In this document: piece after piece, positions 17,796-28,519 of the stretch | Layout of the letters: every line of letters starts with the position of its first letter | Position numbering within the stretch: position 1 is the first letter of the stretch | DNA from: Streptomyces sp. NBC_00433 | GTDB lineage: Bacteria > Actinomycetota > Actinomycetes > Streptomycetales > Streptomycetaceae | Direction: 5' to 3' | Length of the DNA stretch: 64,000 nucleotides | Assembly: GCA_036015235.1 (NCBI GenBank) | Contig: CP107926.1 | Span: 7,360,001 to 7,424,000, forward strand | Program-made: the position numbers and the translations under genes | The notes under the pieces: generated by a model | What the model was told of the DNA's origin: nothing | Seen by the model: the letters and a program-made list of their open reading frames with translations, nothing else | Databases searched by the model: none

Positions 17796-19610
17796 CTAGG
17801 CGCGGAAAGCCCCCGCGGCAGTGAGTCGCAGAGCCGTGTCGATCAGCGGCACGTGGCTGAAGGCCTGCGGGAAGTTGCCGACCTGGCGCTGGCGGCGGGG
17901 GTCCCATTCCTCGGCGAGCAGGCCGAGGTCGTTGCGCAGGGCGAGCAGCTTCTCGAAGAGGCGGCGGGCCTCCTCGACGCGGCCGATCATGGCCAGGTCG
18001 TCGGCGAGCCAGAAGGAGCAGGCCAGGAAGGCGCCCTCGTCGCCGGGGAGGCCGTCGAGGTTGTCGTCGCCGCTGGTGTCGCCGCTGGAGGTCGGGTAGC
18101 GCAGCACGAAGCCGTCCTCGGTGGACAGCTCCCGCTGGATCGCCTCGATCGTGCCGATGACGCGCTTGTCGTCCGGGGGCAGGAAGCCCATCTGCGGGAT
18201 CAGCAGCAGCGAGGCGTCCAGCTCGCGGGACCCGTACGACTGCGTGAAGGTGTTGCGCTCGCGGTCGTAGCCCTTCTCGCACACGTCGTAGTGGATCTCG
18301 TCGCGCAGGTCCTTGAGCCGCTCCAGCGGCCCGTCGACCTCGCCGGACTCGATGAGCTTGACCGTGCGGTCGACGGCGACCCAGGCCATCACCTTGGAGT
18401 GCACGAAGTGCCGGCGGGGGCCGCGTACCTCCCAGATGCCCTCGTCCGGCTCGTTCCAGTGCTTCTCCAGGTAGCGGATCAGCTTGAGCTGGAGCAGGCT
18501 CGCGTAGTCGTTGCGGGCCAGGCCCGTCATGTGGCCCAGGTGCAGCGCCTCGGTGACCTCGCCGTAGACGTCCAGCTGGAGCTGGTGCGCGGCGCCGTTG
18601 CCGATGCGGACCGGGGTGGAGCCCTCGTAGCCGGGTAGCCAGTGCAGCTCGTTCTCGCCCAGCTCGCGCTCGCCGGCGATGCCGTACATGATCTGCAGGT
18701 TCTCCGGGTCGCCGGCGACCGCCCGCAGCAGCCACTCGCGCCAGGCCTGCGCCTCCTCGCGGTAGCCGGTGCGCAGCAGCGAGGACAGGGTGATCGCCGC
18801 GTCGCGCAGCCAGGTGAAGCGGTAGTCCCAGTTGCGGACCCCGCCGATGTCCTCGGGCAACGATGTCGTGGGCGCCGCCACGATGCCGCCGGTCGGGCCG
18901 TACGTCAGCGCCTTGAGGGTGATCAGCGAGCGCACCACGGCCTCGCGGTAGGGGCCGGTGTACGTGCACTGGGCGACCCACGCCCGCCAGAAGTCCTCGG
19001 TCGCGGTGAGCGAGCCCTCCGGGTCGGGCAGCGAGGGCTGCGGCTTGTGCGACGGCTCCCAGCTGATCGTGAAGGCCAGCCGGTCGCCGGGGGCGACGGT
19101 GAATTCGGAGTAGGTGGTCAGGTCCTTGCCGTACGTGTCGACCTCGGTGTCGAGCCATACCGAGTCGGGCCCGGCCACGGCCACCGTGCGGTCGCCGACC
19201 TTGTGCACCCACGGCACCACCTGGCCGTACGCGAACCGCATCCGCAGGGCGGATGCCATCGGCACCCGGCCGCTGACGCCCTCGACGATCCTGATGACCT
19301 GCGGGGCGCCGTCGCGCGGCGGCATGAAGTCGATGACCCGGACCGTGCCGCGCTGGGTGTCCCACTCGGACTCCAGCACGAGCGAGTCGCCGCGGTAGCG
19401 GCGGCGTGTCGCGGCGGGCGGCTGCTCGGTGCCGCGGTGGGCAGGGCCGAGCCGCCAGAAACCGTGCTGCTCGGTGCCCAGCAGCCCGGCGAAGACCGCC
19501 GGGGAATCGAACCGCGGCAGGCACAGCCAGTCGACCGTGCCGTCCCGGCAGACCAGTGCGGCGGTCTGCATATCACCGATGAGTGCGTAGTCCTCGATAC
19601 GCCCGGCCAC
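17796..19610 (-). CDS. Glycoside hydrolase family 15 protein (glucoamylase/trehalase type)
   Basis: A 604-residue cytosolic protein of the GH15 (alpha/alpha)6-barrel family. It starts VAGRIEDYALIGDMQTAALV, has the N-terminal GTVDWLCLPRFDSPAVFAG segment, the barrel motif NWDYRFTWLRDAAITLSSLL, the HWLPGYEGSTPVRIGNGAA segment and the C-terminal FLACSFWLADDLAMIGR. Actinobacterial members include trehalases and glucoamylases; no signal peptide is visible, so intracellular trehalose or maltodextrin hydrolysis is more likely. GTG 19610 has GGAG 7 bases upstream and is preferred over an ATG at 19688 (MSSSNIPRP), which is possible. Confidence 0.92.
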   Translation of the reverse strand: MAGRIEDYALIGDMQTAALVCRDGTVDWLCLPRFDSPAVFAGLLGTEQHGFWRLGPAHRGTEQPPAATRRRYRGDSLVLESEWDTQRGTVRVIDFMPPRDGAPQVIRIVEGVSGRVPMASALRMRFAYGQVVPWVHKVGDRTVAVAGPDSVWLDTEVDTYGKDLTTYSEFTVAPGDRLAFTISWEPSHKPQPSLPDPEGSLTATEDFWRAWVAQCTYTGPYREAVVRSLITLKALTYGPTGGIVAAPTTSLPEDIGGVRNWDYRFTWLRDAAITLSSLLRTGYREEAQAWREWLLRAVAGDPENLQIMYGIAGERELGENELHWLPGYEGSTPVRIGNGAAHQLQLDVYGEVTEALHLGHMTGLARNDYASLLQLKLIRYLEKHWNEPDEGIWEVRGPRRHFVHSKVMAWVAVDRTVKLIESGEVDGPLERLKDLRDEIHYDVCEKGYDRERNTFTQSYGSRELDASLLLIPQMGFLPPDDKRVIGTIEAIQRELSTEDGFVLRYPTSSGDTSGDDNLDGLPGDEGAFLACSFWLADDLAMIGRVEEARRLFEKLLALRNDLGLLAEEWDPRRQRQVGNFPQAFSHVPLIDTALRLTAAGAFRA

Positions 19611-20036
19611 GTGCAACTCCAGTCGAATGACGGCGCCGCCCCAATGGCTGGGACGGTCTTGCGGTCTGGGGATATTCGACGAGCTCATGATCCGGGAGCG
19701 GGCGGGATGGTGCCGTGCCGGCCGGCTCGCATCAATGCGTCCGTGCAGGATACGTCGTCCGGGTGGGCAGATGTGCGAGTCTCGTCGATCCTCGGCCGGC
19801 CTTTCCGGGTGCGTTCCGGGCACATCGGGTGGAGATGCCGGGCCTGTCGCGGTGCCGGCGCCCCGCCGTGACGGCGCGGTCACGGCGCACCGGGCACGCG
19901 TCGGCTGCCGAAGCGGCCCGGCACCGCTGATACCCTGGTAGCCCGTGGGCCGGTGGGCTGAACCACTGAACCGCCGCGACGGCGCTCCCCGACGAGCCCG
20001 TCCCGACCCTCACCTCGCGACCACGGGAGCCCCCTC
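19611..20036. promoter_or_regulatory. Divergent promoter region of GH15 gene and pyrG
   Basis: About 425 bases between divergent starts. A TACCCT hexamer within TGATACCCTGG near 19928 is a reasonable -10 for pyrG. If the GH15 gene starts at 19688 part of this is coding. I see no attenuator hairpin with a pyrimidine-rich initial transcript as in Bacillus pyrG. Confidence 0.4.
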
Positions 20037-21689
<1,653 letters not shown>

Positions 21690-21715
21690 GACACCCCTTT
21701 CCTGGAAGGCGCAGC

Positions 21716-22339
21716 ATGCTCAAGGACACCCCGGAGGAGTGGCGCGTCACCGCCACGTCCACGCCCTTCACCGGCAAGAAGACCAGCGTCCGCACGGACG
21801 AGGTCGTCATGCCCGACGGAAGCACGGCGACCCGGGACTACCAGGTCCACCCCGGTTCGGTCGCCGTCCTCGCGCTCGACGAGCAGGACCGGGTGCTGGT
21901 ACTCCGCCAGTACCGGCACCCGGTGCGGCACAAGCTCTGGGAGATCCCGGCCGGGCTGCTCGACATCCCCGGCGAGAATCCGCTGCACGCGGCTCAGCGG
22001 GAGCTGTACGAGGAGGCGCACGTCAAGGCCGAGGACTGGCGCGTCCTCACCGACGTCTACACCACACCCGGCGGGTCTGACGAGGCCGTCCGGGTCTTCC
22101 TCGCCCGGGGGATCTCCGAGGCGGAGGGCGACCGCTACGAGGTCTCCGAGGAGGAGGCCGACATGGAGGTCGCCCGGGTGCCCCTCGCGGACCTCATCGC
22201 CGGCGCGCTCGCCGGGGACCTCCACAACAACTGCATGATCGTCGGGGCGCTTGCCCTGCGGGCGGCTCAGATGGGCGACGGCCTCGACGCCCTGCGCCCT
22301 CCCGACGCCCCCTGGCCCGCCCGCCCCTTCACCCCCTAG
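21716..22339 (+). CDS. Nudix hydrolase, ADP-ribose pyrophosphatase type
   Basis: A 207-residue hydrolase probably cleaving ADP-ribose or a similar nucleoside diphosphate. The Nudix box region is EIPAGLLDIPGENPLHAAQR followed by ELYEEAHV; the metal-binding RE..EE residues are present, while the usual Gly after EE is replaced by His. LVLRQYRHPVRHKLWE and TTPGGSDEAVRVFLAR are typical of the ADPRase group. ATG 21716 follows GGAAGG and is 26 bases after pyrG, so they are probably co-transcribed, an arrangement shared with mycobacteria. Confidence 0.93.
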   Translation: MLKDTPEEWRVTATSTPFTGKKTSVRTDEVVMPDGSTATRDYQVHPGSVAVLALDEQDRVLVLRQYRHPVRHKLWEIPAGLLDIPGENPLHAAQRELYEEAHVKAEDWRVLTDVYTTPGGSDEAVRVFLARGISEAEGDRYEVSEEEADMEVARVPLADLIAGALAGDLHNNCMIVGALALRAAQMGDGLDALRPPDAPWPARPFTP

Positions 22340-22382
22340 CCCCGGGGGCCCGGCTACGGACACCACACTCGCGGCCCGGTGG

Positions 22383-22945
22383 GTTGCGCGCGCAGTTCCC
22401 CGCGCCCCTGGAAAGCGCGTGCCCTCTGCGCAGAGCCCTTGGCGAGGGCGAACGCTGGGCGCAGGAGGACGCAGGCCAAAAGGGGCGCGGGGAACTGCGC
22501 GACAAGCCCCCACTGGGCCGCAGGCAAGCACCGCACCGCAAGTGGCGATCACCCAGGGGCGCGGGGAACTGCGCGACCAGCCACGGCGGACCGCAACTGT
22601 GGAGTCCACAGCAGCACCCCGCAGGGAGTGGCGGGGAACCGCGCGACAAGCCCCCACTGGGCCGCAGGCAAGCACCGCACCGCAAGGGGCAGCACCCCAG
22701 GGGCGCGGGGAACTGCGCGACCAGCCACAGCGGACCGCAACTGTGGAGTCCGTAGCAGCACCCCGCAGGGAGTGGCGGGGAACCGCGCGACAAGCCCCCA
22801 CTGGGCCGCAGGCAAGCACCGCACCGCAAGGGGCAGCACCCCAGGGGCGCGGGGAACTGCGCGACCAGCCACAGCGGACCGCAACTGTGGAGTCCGTAGC
22901 AGCACCCCGCAGGGAGCGGCGGGGAACCGCGCGACAAGCCCCCGC
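22383..22945. repeat. 144-bp tandem repeat array, intergenic
   Basis: The marker ACAAGCCCCCACTGGGCCGC occurs at 22502, 22646 and 22790, and its first bases again at 22934, a period of exactly 144. Each unit holds two GGGGAACTGCGCGAC-like blocks, one spaced by GCAAGCACCGCACCGCAAG and one by CCGCAACTGTGGAGTCC, so a half-unit substructure exists. Units 2 and 3 are almost identical; unit 1 is more diverged and unit 4 is cut short. A related GCGCAGTTCCCCGCGCCCCTGG block precedes the array in inverted orientation. The period is a multiple of three, so frames stay open on both strands without being genes. Confidence 0.92.
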
Positions 22946-23084
22946 CGGGGGAAGGCGACCGCTCACCGCAAGCGGCACCCCGGGCCGCAAACGCACTCGC
23001 AGAGCCCCGCTTCAACTACGCTCGTCGCCGTAGCGGCATACGCCGACGCGGTGACCAGGAACGACCCAGCCGGGAGCGTGGCCC

Positions 23085-25103
23085 GTGACAGAGCAGTCCC
23101 TCCGGTCGGACCCTGCTGCCCCGCGGCCCGGCGGGGACGTCGGCGACGGCGGAGTCGTCGCGCTTCCCGGGGTGCCGGCGGAATTCGTCGGGCGGGACAG
23201 GGAGCTGGCGGAGCTGCTCGCGGAGATCGATCGGCCGGGGCTGGGCAGCGGCAAGCCGACGGCCGCACGGGTGCTGCTGGTGGCCGGGCGGCCGGGGACC
23301 GGCCGCACCGCGCTGGCGCTGCGGCTCGCCGCGGAGGTGGCCGAGCGCTATCCCGACGGCCGCTTCTTCGTCCGGCTGACCAGCGCGGAGGGCGCACCCG
23401 TACCGGTCGAGCAGGTCGCGCGCGGGTTGCAGCGGGCCCTGGGCGGCCCGGGGGCCGCACGGCGGCGCCTGCTGCTGGTGCTCGACGACGTGGTGCAGGC
23501 AGGGCAGCTGGCCGCGCTGCTGCCCGACTCGCCCGACAGCCTGGTCGTGGCCACCTCGGGCGGCCCGCTGTCCGGCGTACCCGACGTACGCCCCTGCACG
23601 CTCGGCGGGCTGGACACGCCGGCCGCCGTACAGCTCCTGGCGGCGACCCTGGGCGCCACCCGTGTCAGCTGCGACCCGCGGGGCGCGGAGACGCTCGTCC
23701 ACGAACTCGCCGGCCATCCCACGGCCCTCCACCTGACCGCCGGCTGGATGGCCGCCCGCCCGGGTCTGTCCTTCGCCGACACGACCGACCGCCTGCGCGC
23801 CGTCCCGCCGACGCCCCCGCAGGTGCCGGGGGTCGTGCCCCGCCCGGCCGGCCCGCCGCCGGCCGACCGCTACCAGCCCGCCGCGGGCGAGCTGGTGCGG
23901 GCCTTCCGGCTGGCCTACGACGCACTGCCCGGCGTGGCAGCGCGGATGCTGCGGCTCCTCGTGCTGGCGCCCGCCGGGGTCGTGGACGCCCAGGGGGCGT
24001 CGGCCCTGGCCGGGTGCGGGGTGGACGTGGCGGAGGGGGTGCTGGCCGATTTCGTGCGGGACGGGCTGGTGGCAGGCGGGGGGTCGCTGCACCGGGTGCC
24101 TGGGTGCCTGGAGCCGATGCTGGCCGGGCTGCTCGCGGAGGGGGAGCGGGCGGAGGAGGTGCGGCTGGCGCGGGCCAGGATGCTGGAGCGGACGGTGCGG
24201 CTGCTGCTGTCGTGCCGGGCGGCGCTGGCCCGGGAGCCGGTGGAGGACGGGACGCCGCGGGCTCTGCGGTTCGACACCGCCCAGGCGGCAGCCGGGTGGC
24301 TGGAGTCGCGGCTGCCCGCCCTGCTGGCCGCCGCACGCTCCGCGGTCGCGGACGGCGAGCTGGACACGCTCGCCCGCCGCCTGGTGGCCGCCCTGGTCCG
24401 CGCGCTGGCCGCCTTCCCCGGCGGCGACGCGATGGCCGCCGAGCGCTACGAGCTGCACTCCCTCGTGCTGGACGTCGCGGAGCGCCGCGGGCTGGTCAGG
24501 GAGCAGGCGGCCGCCTTGATAAACCTCGGCGACCTGGACGCCGCCGCGGGCCGCACCGACCGCGCGCTCGACCGCTACCGCGTCGCCCTGGACGCGGCCC
24601 GCGCGAGCGACGACCGGCAGGCCGAGGGCCGCGTCCTGGAGGCGCTGGGCGGTACGTACCTGGAGCGGCACGACCCGGGCCGCGCCTTCGACTGGTACGG
24701 CCGGGCGCTGGCCCTGCGCCAGGCCGGCGGCGAACTCGCCGACCAGGCCAGGCTGCACGGCAGGATCGGCACCCTGCTGGCTTACACCGGCCAGTACGGC
24801 CCCGCGCTGCGCGCCTGGCGCACGGCAGCCGGCATCAGCAAGCGGCTGGGCGACCTGCCCGCCCAGGCCCGCGCCCTGGCCGAGGCGGCCCGGGCGCAGG
24901 AGTCCGCGGGCCGCCCGGAGGACGCGGTACGCAGCTGCCGCGACGCGCTGTACTGGGCGCGGCAGGCGGGCGACCGCCGGCTGGAGGCGGCGCTGCTGCT
25001 GCGGCTCGCCGACCTGCTGGACCGGCTCGGCGACCCGGAGGGCGCCAGGTTGCAGCGCGAGGCGGCGAACGGCCTGTTCAACCCGGGTGCGCAGCCCGGC
25101 TGA
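23085..25103 (+). CDS. AfsR-like STAND ATPase with TPR domain, no DNA-binding domain
   Basis: A 672-residue protein. After a short linker comes an NB-ARC/STAND module: FVGRDRELAELLAEID, the P-loop variant GRPGTGRTA at residues 68-75 (Lys replaced by Arg), Walker B LLLVLDDV, and the HELAGHPTALHLTAGWM segment. From about residue 460 it has TPR repeats (LINLGDLDAAAGRTDRALDR, FDWYGRALALRQAGGELADQ, AWRTAAGISKRLGDLPAQAR). This is the C-terminal architecture of AfsR without its SARP output domain. GTG 23085 follows GGGAG. A signalling or scaffold role is inferred; the target is unknown. Confidence 0.85.
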   Translation: MTEQSLRSDPAAPRPGGDVGDGGVVALPGVPAEFVGRDRELAELLAEIDRPGLGSGKPTAARVLLVAGRPGTGRTALALRLAAEVAERYPDGRFFVRLTSAEGAPVPVEQVARGLQRALGGPGAARRRLLLVLDDVVQAGQLAALLPDSPDSLVVATSGGPLSGVPDVRPCTLGGLDTPAAVQLLAATLGATRVSCDPRGAETLVHELAGHPTALHLTAGWMAARPGLSFADTTDRLRAVPPTPPQVPGVVPRPAGPPPADRYQPAAGELVRAFRLAYDALPGVAARMLRLLVLAPAGVVDAQGASALAGCGVDVAEGVLADFVRDGLVAGGGSLHRVPGCLEPMLAGLLAEGERAEEVRLARARMLERTVRLLLSCRAALAREPVEDGTPRALRFDTAQAAAGWLESRLPALLAAARSAVADGELDTLARRLVAALVRALAAFPGGDAMAAERYELHSLVLDVAERRGLVREQAAALINLGDLDAAAGRTDRALDRYRVALDAARASDDRQAEGRVLEALGGTYLERHDPGRAFDWYGRALALRQAGGELADQARLHGRIGTLLAYTGQYGPALRAWRTAAGISKRLGDLPAQARALAEAARAQESAGRPEDAVRSCRDALYWARQAGDRRLEAALLLRLADLLDRLGDPEGARLQREAANGLFNPGAQPG

Positions 25104-25311
25104 GCTGCCGGCCCATCCTTGGCCGCAACCCCTCACCAGCCTACGAAACCGCCAATGCTCCGCTCAGAACCAGCCACTTTGTAAGGCTGGACAGCGGCAA
25201 TTCCTTCACTAGACTGGGCCTGGCCGCACACAACGCGGTCAGGTCCGACGTGTCGTGCCAATCCGCACGATGTCAGGACGATCCAGCCGGTTATCCCTGA
25301 GTGCAAGGACC

Positions 25312-26436
25312 GTGATCGACGTGAAGGTGGGCATCCCCCGCGAGGTCAAGAACAACGAGTTCCGCGTGGCCATCACCCCGGCCGGCGTGCACGAGCTCGT
25401 ACGAGGCGGACACCAGGTCGTCGTCGAGGAGGGCGCGGGCGGCGGCTCGTCCATCCCCGACGCCGAGTACACCGCGGCCGGCGCCGCCATACTCGGCACC
25501 GCCGACGAGGTCTGGGCGGCGGCCGACCTGCTGCTGAAGGTCAAGGAGCCGGTCGCCGAGGAATACCGCCGGCTGCGCAAGGGCCAGGTCCTCTTCACCT
25601 ACCTGCACCTCGCGGCCTCCCGCGAGTGCACCGACGCGCTGCTGGAGTCAGGCACCACCGCGATCGCGTACGAGACGGTCGAGACCGCCGACCGCAGGCT
25701 GCCGCTGCTCGCCCCGATGTCCGAGGTCGCGGGCCGGCTCGCCCCGCAGGTCGGCGCCTACCACCTGATGCGCTCGGCCGGCGGCCGCGGGGTGCTGCCC
25801 GGCGGGGTGCCCGGAGTGCGGTCCGGGCGGGCCGTCGTCATCGGTGCCGGCGTCTCCGGCTGGCACGCCACCACCATCGCGCTCGGCCTCGGCTTCCACG
25901 TCACGCTGCTCGACAAGGACGTCAACAAGCTGCGCGAGGCGGACAAGGTCTTCGGCAACCGGGTGCAGACCATCGCTTCCAACGCCCTCGCCCTCGAACA
26001 GGCCGTGCTGGAGGCCGACCTGGTGGTCGGCGCGGTGCTGATCCCGGGCGCCAAGGCGCCCAAGCTGGTCACCAACGAGCTGGTCTCGCGCATGAAGCCG
26101 GGCGCGGTGCTGGTGGACATCGCGATCGACCAGGGCGGCTGCTTCGAGGACTCCCGGCCGACCACCCACGCGGAACCGACCTTCACCGTCCACGAGTCGG
26201 TCTTCTACTGCGTCGCCAACATGCCCGGCGCGGTGCCCAACACCTCGACGTACGCGCTGACCAACGCCACCCTGCCCTACGTCCTGGAGCTGGCCGACCG
26301 CGGCTGGCGCGAGGCGCTGCGCCGCGACCCGGCGCTCGCGCTCGGCCTCAACGCCCATGAGGGACAGGTCGTTTACGGTCCGGTGGCCGACGCGCACGGA
26401 CTGGATTCGGTCGAACTGCGCACACTGCTTGGCTGA
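25312..26436 (+). CDS. ald: Alanine dehydrogenase
   Basis: A 374-residue NAD-dependent L-alanine dehydrogenase linking alanine and pyruvate. KVGIPREVKNNEFRVAITPA begins the protein, with the dinucleotide-binding VIGAGVSGWHATTIALGLG in the middle and MKPGAVLVDIAIDQGGCFED, then NMPGAVPNTSTYALTNATLP near the end. GTG 25312 is preceded by AAGGA; a second GTG at 25321 is possible. Location before parA-scpAB is as in S. coelicolor, from memory. Confidence 0.96.
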   Translation: MIDVKVGIPREVKNNEFRVAITPAGVHELVRGGHQVVVEEGAGGGSSIPDAEYTAAGAAILGTADEVWAAADLLLKVKEPVAEEYRRLRKGQVLFTYLHLAASRECTDALLESGTTAIAYETVETADRRLPLLAPMSEVAGRLAPQVGAYHLMRSAGGRGVLPGGVPGVRSGRAVVIGAGVSGWHATTIALGLGFHVTLLDKDVNKLREADKVFGNRVQTIASNALALEQAVLEADLVVGAVLIPGAKAPKLVTNELVSRMKPGAVLVDIAIDQGGCFEDSRPTTHAEPTFTVHESVFYCVANMPGAVPNTSTYALTNATLPYVLELADRGWREALRRDPALALGLNAHEGQVVYGPVADAHGLDSVELRTLLG

Positions 26437-26478
26437 TAGCGGCACGTGGTGTCACCGCGGTGTCAACACCGCACCTCC

Positions 26479-26508
26479 GGCCGGGTCTTGCCACGTCAGG
26501 ACCCGGCC
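26479..26508 (+). terminator. Hairpin after ald
   Basis: GGCCGGGTC and GACCCGGCC form a perfect 9-bp stem with a 12-base loop about 40 bases after the ald stop. No U-tract follows, but its position suits termination of ald before the parA promoter. Confidence 0.6.
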
Positions 26509-26681
26509 GTTCGTCTGCTTACGCCCTTGACAGCCGGGTGTTCGGTTGCCGACACATCGTGCCGTGTCCGGCGGATTGTGTTGCTGTGAACCACCGACAC
26601 GCCATAGAGTCGCGAATCGTCGGCTGTAGTCACGCCGACCTGTCTAGAAGTTTCCTGGTCACCAAGGAGGTAAGACGACTT

Positions 26682-27770
26682 GTGAATGAGTCGACATTTG
26701 CTCCCGGGGGTGGTCAACCAGGAATGACCGTCGGTTCCGTCTCGGTCCGCACCTTCGAGTCCCGCAGGGCTGAGACGGCCGCAGAGACGCAACCTGCTTA
26801 CGCCATGGCGCCTTTCAACGACGACAACGACTTGCAGGACGGTCAGTTCTACGACCCCGACGCGGAGTACGAGCCCGATCCGGAGTACGCCGCGACGCTC
26901 GCCCCCGACGCGGCCCGCCAGCGCCGTGAACGCGTCGGCCCCACAGGCCGGCCGCTGCCCTACTTCCCGATCCCCAATCCGCTCACCGACCACGGCCCGG
27001 CGAAGATCGTCGCGATGTGCAACCAGAAGGGCGGGGTCGGCAAGACCACCTCGACCATCAACCTGGGCGCCGCGCTCGCCGAGTACGGCCGCAGGGTGCT
27101 GCTGGTCGACTTCGACCCGCAGGGAGCGCTGTCCGTCGGACTCGGCGTCAACCCGATGGAACTGGACATCACCGTCTACAACCTGCTGATGGAGCGCGGG
27201 CTCGCGGCGGACGAGGTGCTGCTCAAGACCGCGGTGCCGGGCATGGACCTGCTGCCCAGCAACATCGACCTGTCGGCCGCCGAGGTGCAGCTGGTCAGCG
27301 AGGTGGCCAGGGAGTCGACCCTGCAGCGCGCCCTCAAGCCGCTGATGGCCGACTACGACTACATCGTGATCGACTGCCAGCCCTCGCTCGGCCTGCTCAC
27401 CGTCAACGCGCTCACCGCCGCGCACTCGGTGATCGTGCCGCTGGAGTGCGAGTTCTTCGCGCTGCGCGGGGTCGCGCTGCTCACCGAGACCATCGAGAAG
27501 GTCCGCGAACGGCTCAATCCCGAGCTGGAGCTCGACGGCATCCTCGCCACCATGTACGACTCGCGGACCGTGCACAGCCGGGAGGTGCTGGCCCGCGTGG
27601 TCGAGGCCTTCGACGAGCACGTCTTCCACACCGTGATCGGCAGGACCGTGCGCTTCCCCGAGACCACCGTGGCCGGCGAGCCGATCACCACCTACGCCTC
27701 CAACTCCGTCGGCGCCGCCGCGTATCGACAACTCGCCAGGGAGGTGCTCGCCCGGTGCCACGCCGAGTGA
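26682..27770 (+). CDS. ParA/Soj-family ATPase of the scpAB locus
   Basis: A 362-residue ATPase. The first 105 residues are a Gln/Asp/Glu-rich extension not found in canonical ParA. The deviant Walker A (NQKGGVGKTTSTINLG) lies near residue 113, then LLVDFDPQGALSVGLGV and VIDCQPSLGLLTVNAL. It is distinct from the oriC-linked ParA because no parB-like gene follows. GTG 26682 is preceded by AAGGAGG. It overlaps the next gene by 16 bases and heads a run with scpA, scpB and rluB, so a role in chromosome organisation together with SMC-ScpAB is likely (inference). Confidence 0.92.
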   Translation: MNESTFAPGGGQPGMTVGSVSVRTFESRRAETAAETQPAYAMAPFNDDNDLQDGQFYDPDAEYEPDPEYAATLAPDAARQRRERVGPTGRPLPYFPIPNPLTDHGPAKIVAMCNQKGGVGKTTSTINLGAALAEYGRRVLLVDFDPQGALSVGLGVNPMELDITVYNLLMERGLAADEVLLKTAVPGMDLLPSNIDLSAAEVQLVSEVARESTLQRALKPLMADYDYIVIDCQPSLGLLTVNALTAAHSVIVPLECEFFALRGVALLTETIEKVRERLNPELELDGILATMYDSRTVHSREVLARVVEAFDEHVFHTVIGRTVRFPETTVAGEPITTYASNSVGAAAYRQLAREVLARCHAE

Positions 27771-28456
27771 CCCTCCCGGGCGCCGACGAGCTGTTCCGGA
27801 CCACCGGGGGTGCGGCGCTCCAGGCACCGCAGCCCCGGCAGCAGCCGCAGCAGCACACCGGCGGCGACCCGCAGGGCGACACGCGGCCGCGGTCCGGCCA
27901 GGAGCCCGGCCGCGACGGCGAGGCGGCGGAGGGCGACCCGGACACGGCCGGCGACGGCCGGGACCGCGGCGGCAAGGACCAGGGCGGCACCGCCGAGCAC
28001 GGCGGCCGCGACATCCCGCAGGGCCGCAGGCCGCTCGGCGGCGCGGGCACCGCGACCGCCACCGTCAACGGCACCACCGCGGCGCCCCCGCAGCCGCACG
28101 TGCCCGTACAGCAGCCGTACACGCCCTCGGCGGCCGCGCAGCACTCCGTGGCCCCGCCGGTCACCGCACAGCCGCCACAGGGCCAGCCGGGGGCGCAGCA
28201 GGGCGCGGCCCGCCGCAAGGCACCCCGGCAGAACCGCCGCCCCAGCGGGCGCGAGCGGCACGACGAGAAGATCACGGTCTACGTGTCGGCCGAGGAGCTG
28301 ATGGACCTGGAGCACGCCCGGCTGGTGCTGCGCGGCGAGCACGGCCTGGCCATCGACCGGGGCCGGATCGTCCGCGAGGCGGTGGCCGTGGTGCTCGCCG
28401 ACCTGGAGTCGCGCGGCGACGCCAGCATTCTCGTACGCAGGCTGCGCGGGCGCTGA
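27755..28456 (+). CDS. Putative ParA partner with conserved C-terminal helix-rich module
   Basis: A 233-residue protein. Residues 1-165 are a Gln/Gly/Pro-rich low-complexity linker. Only the last 65 or so look folded: HDEKITVYVSAEELMDLEHA followed by RGRIVREAVAVVLADL, which resembles a ribbon-helix-helix (beta strand KITVYVS, two helices) as in small DNA-binding partners of ParA-type ATPases. GTG 27755 lies inside the ATPase gene with GGAGG upstream, so translation is coupled. Function as the DNA-binding partner is inference. Confidence 0.8.
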   Translation: MPRRVTLPGADELFRTTGGAALQAPQPRQQPQQHTGGDPQGDTRPRSGQEPGRDGEAAEGDPDTAGDGRDRGGKDQGGTAEHGGRDIPQGRRPLGGAGTATATVNGTTAAPPQPHVPVQQPYTPSAAAQHSVAPPVTAQPPQGQPGAQQGAARRKAPRQNRRPSGRERHDEKITVYVSAEELMDLEHARLVLRGEHGLAIDRGRIVREAVAVVLADLESRGDASILVRRLRGR

Positions 28457-28519
28457 ACCCCGCGGAAGCCGCCCGGGGGGAGATAGCCTGCCGTTTTCGC
28501 CCCCGCACCCTGGACCGCT

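Noticed and set aside
22383..22945. CRISPR array
   Set aside because: Units are 144 bp with no unique spacers, and no cas gene is present.
22379..25300. 973-codon plus-strand frame across the 144-bp array and the STAND gene
   Set aside because: It is open because the array period is a multiple of three and because of high GC in a shifted frame of the STAND gene; the STAND frame carries the recognisable motifs.
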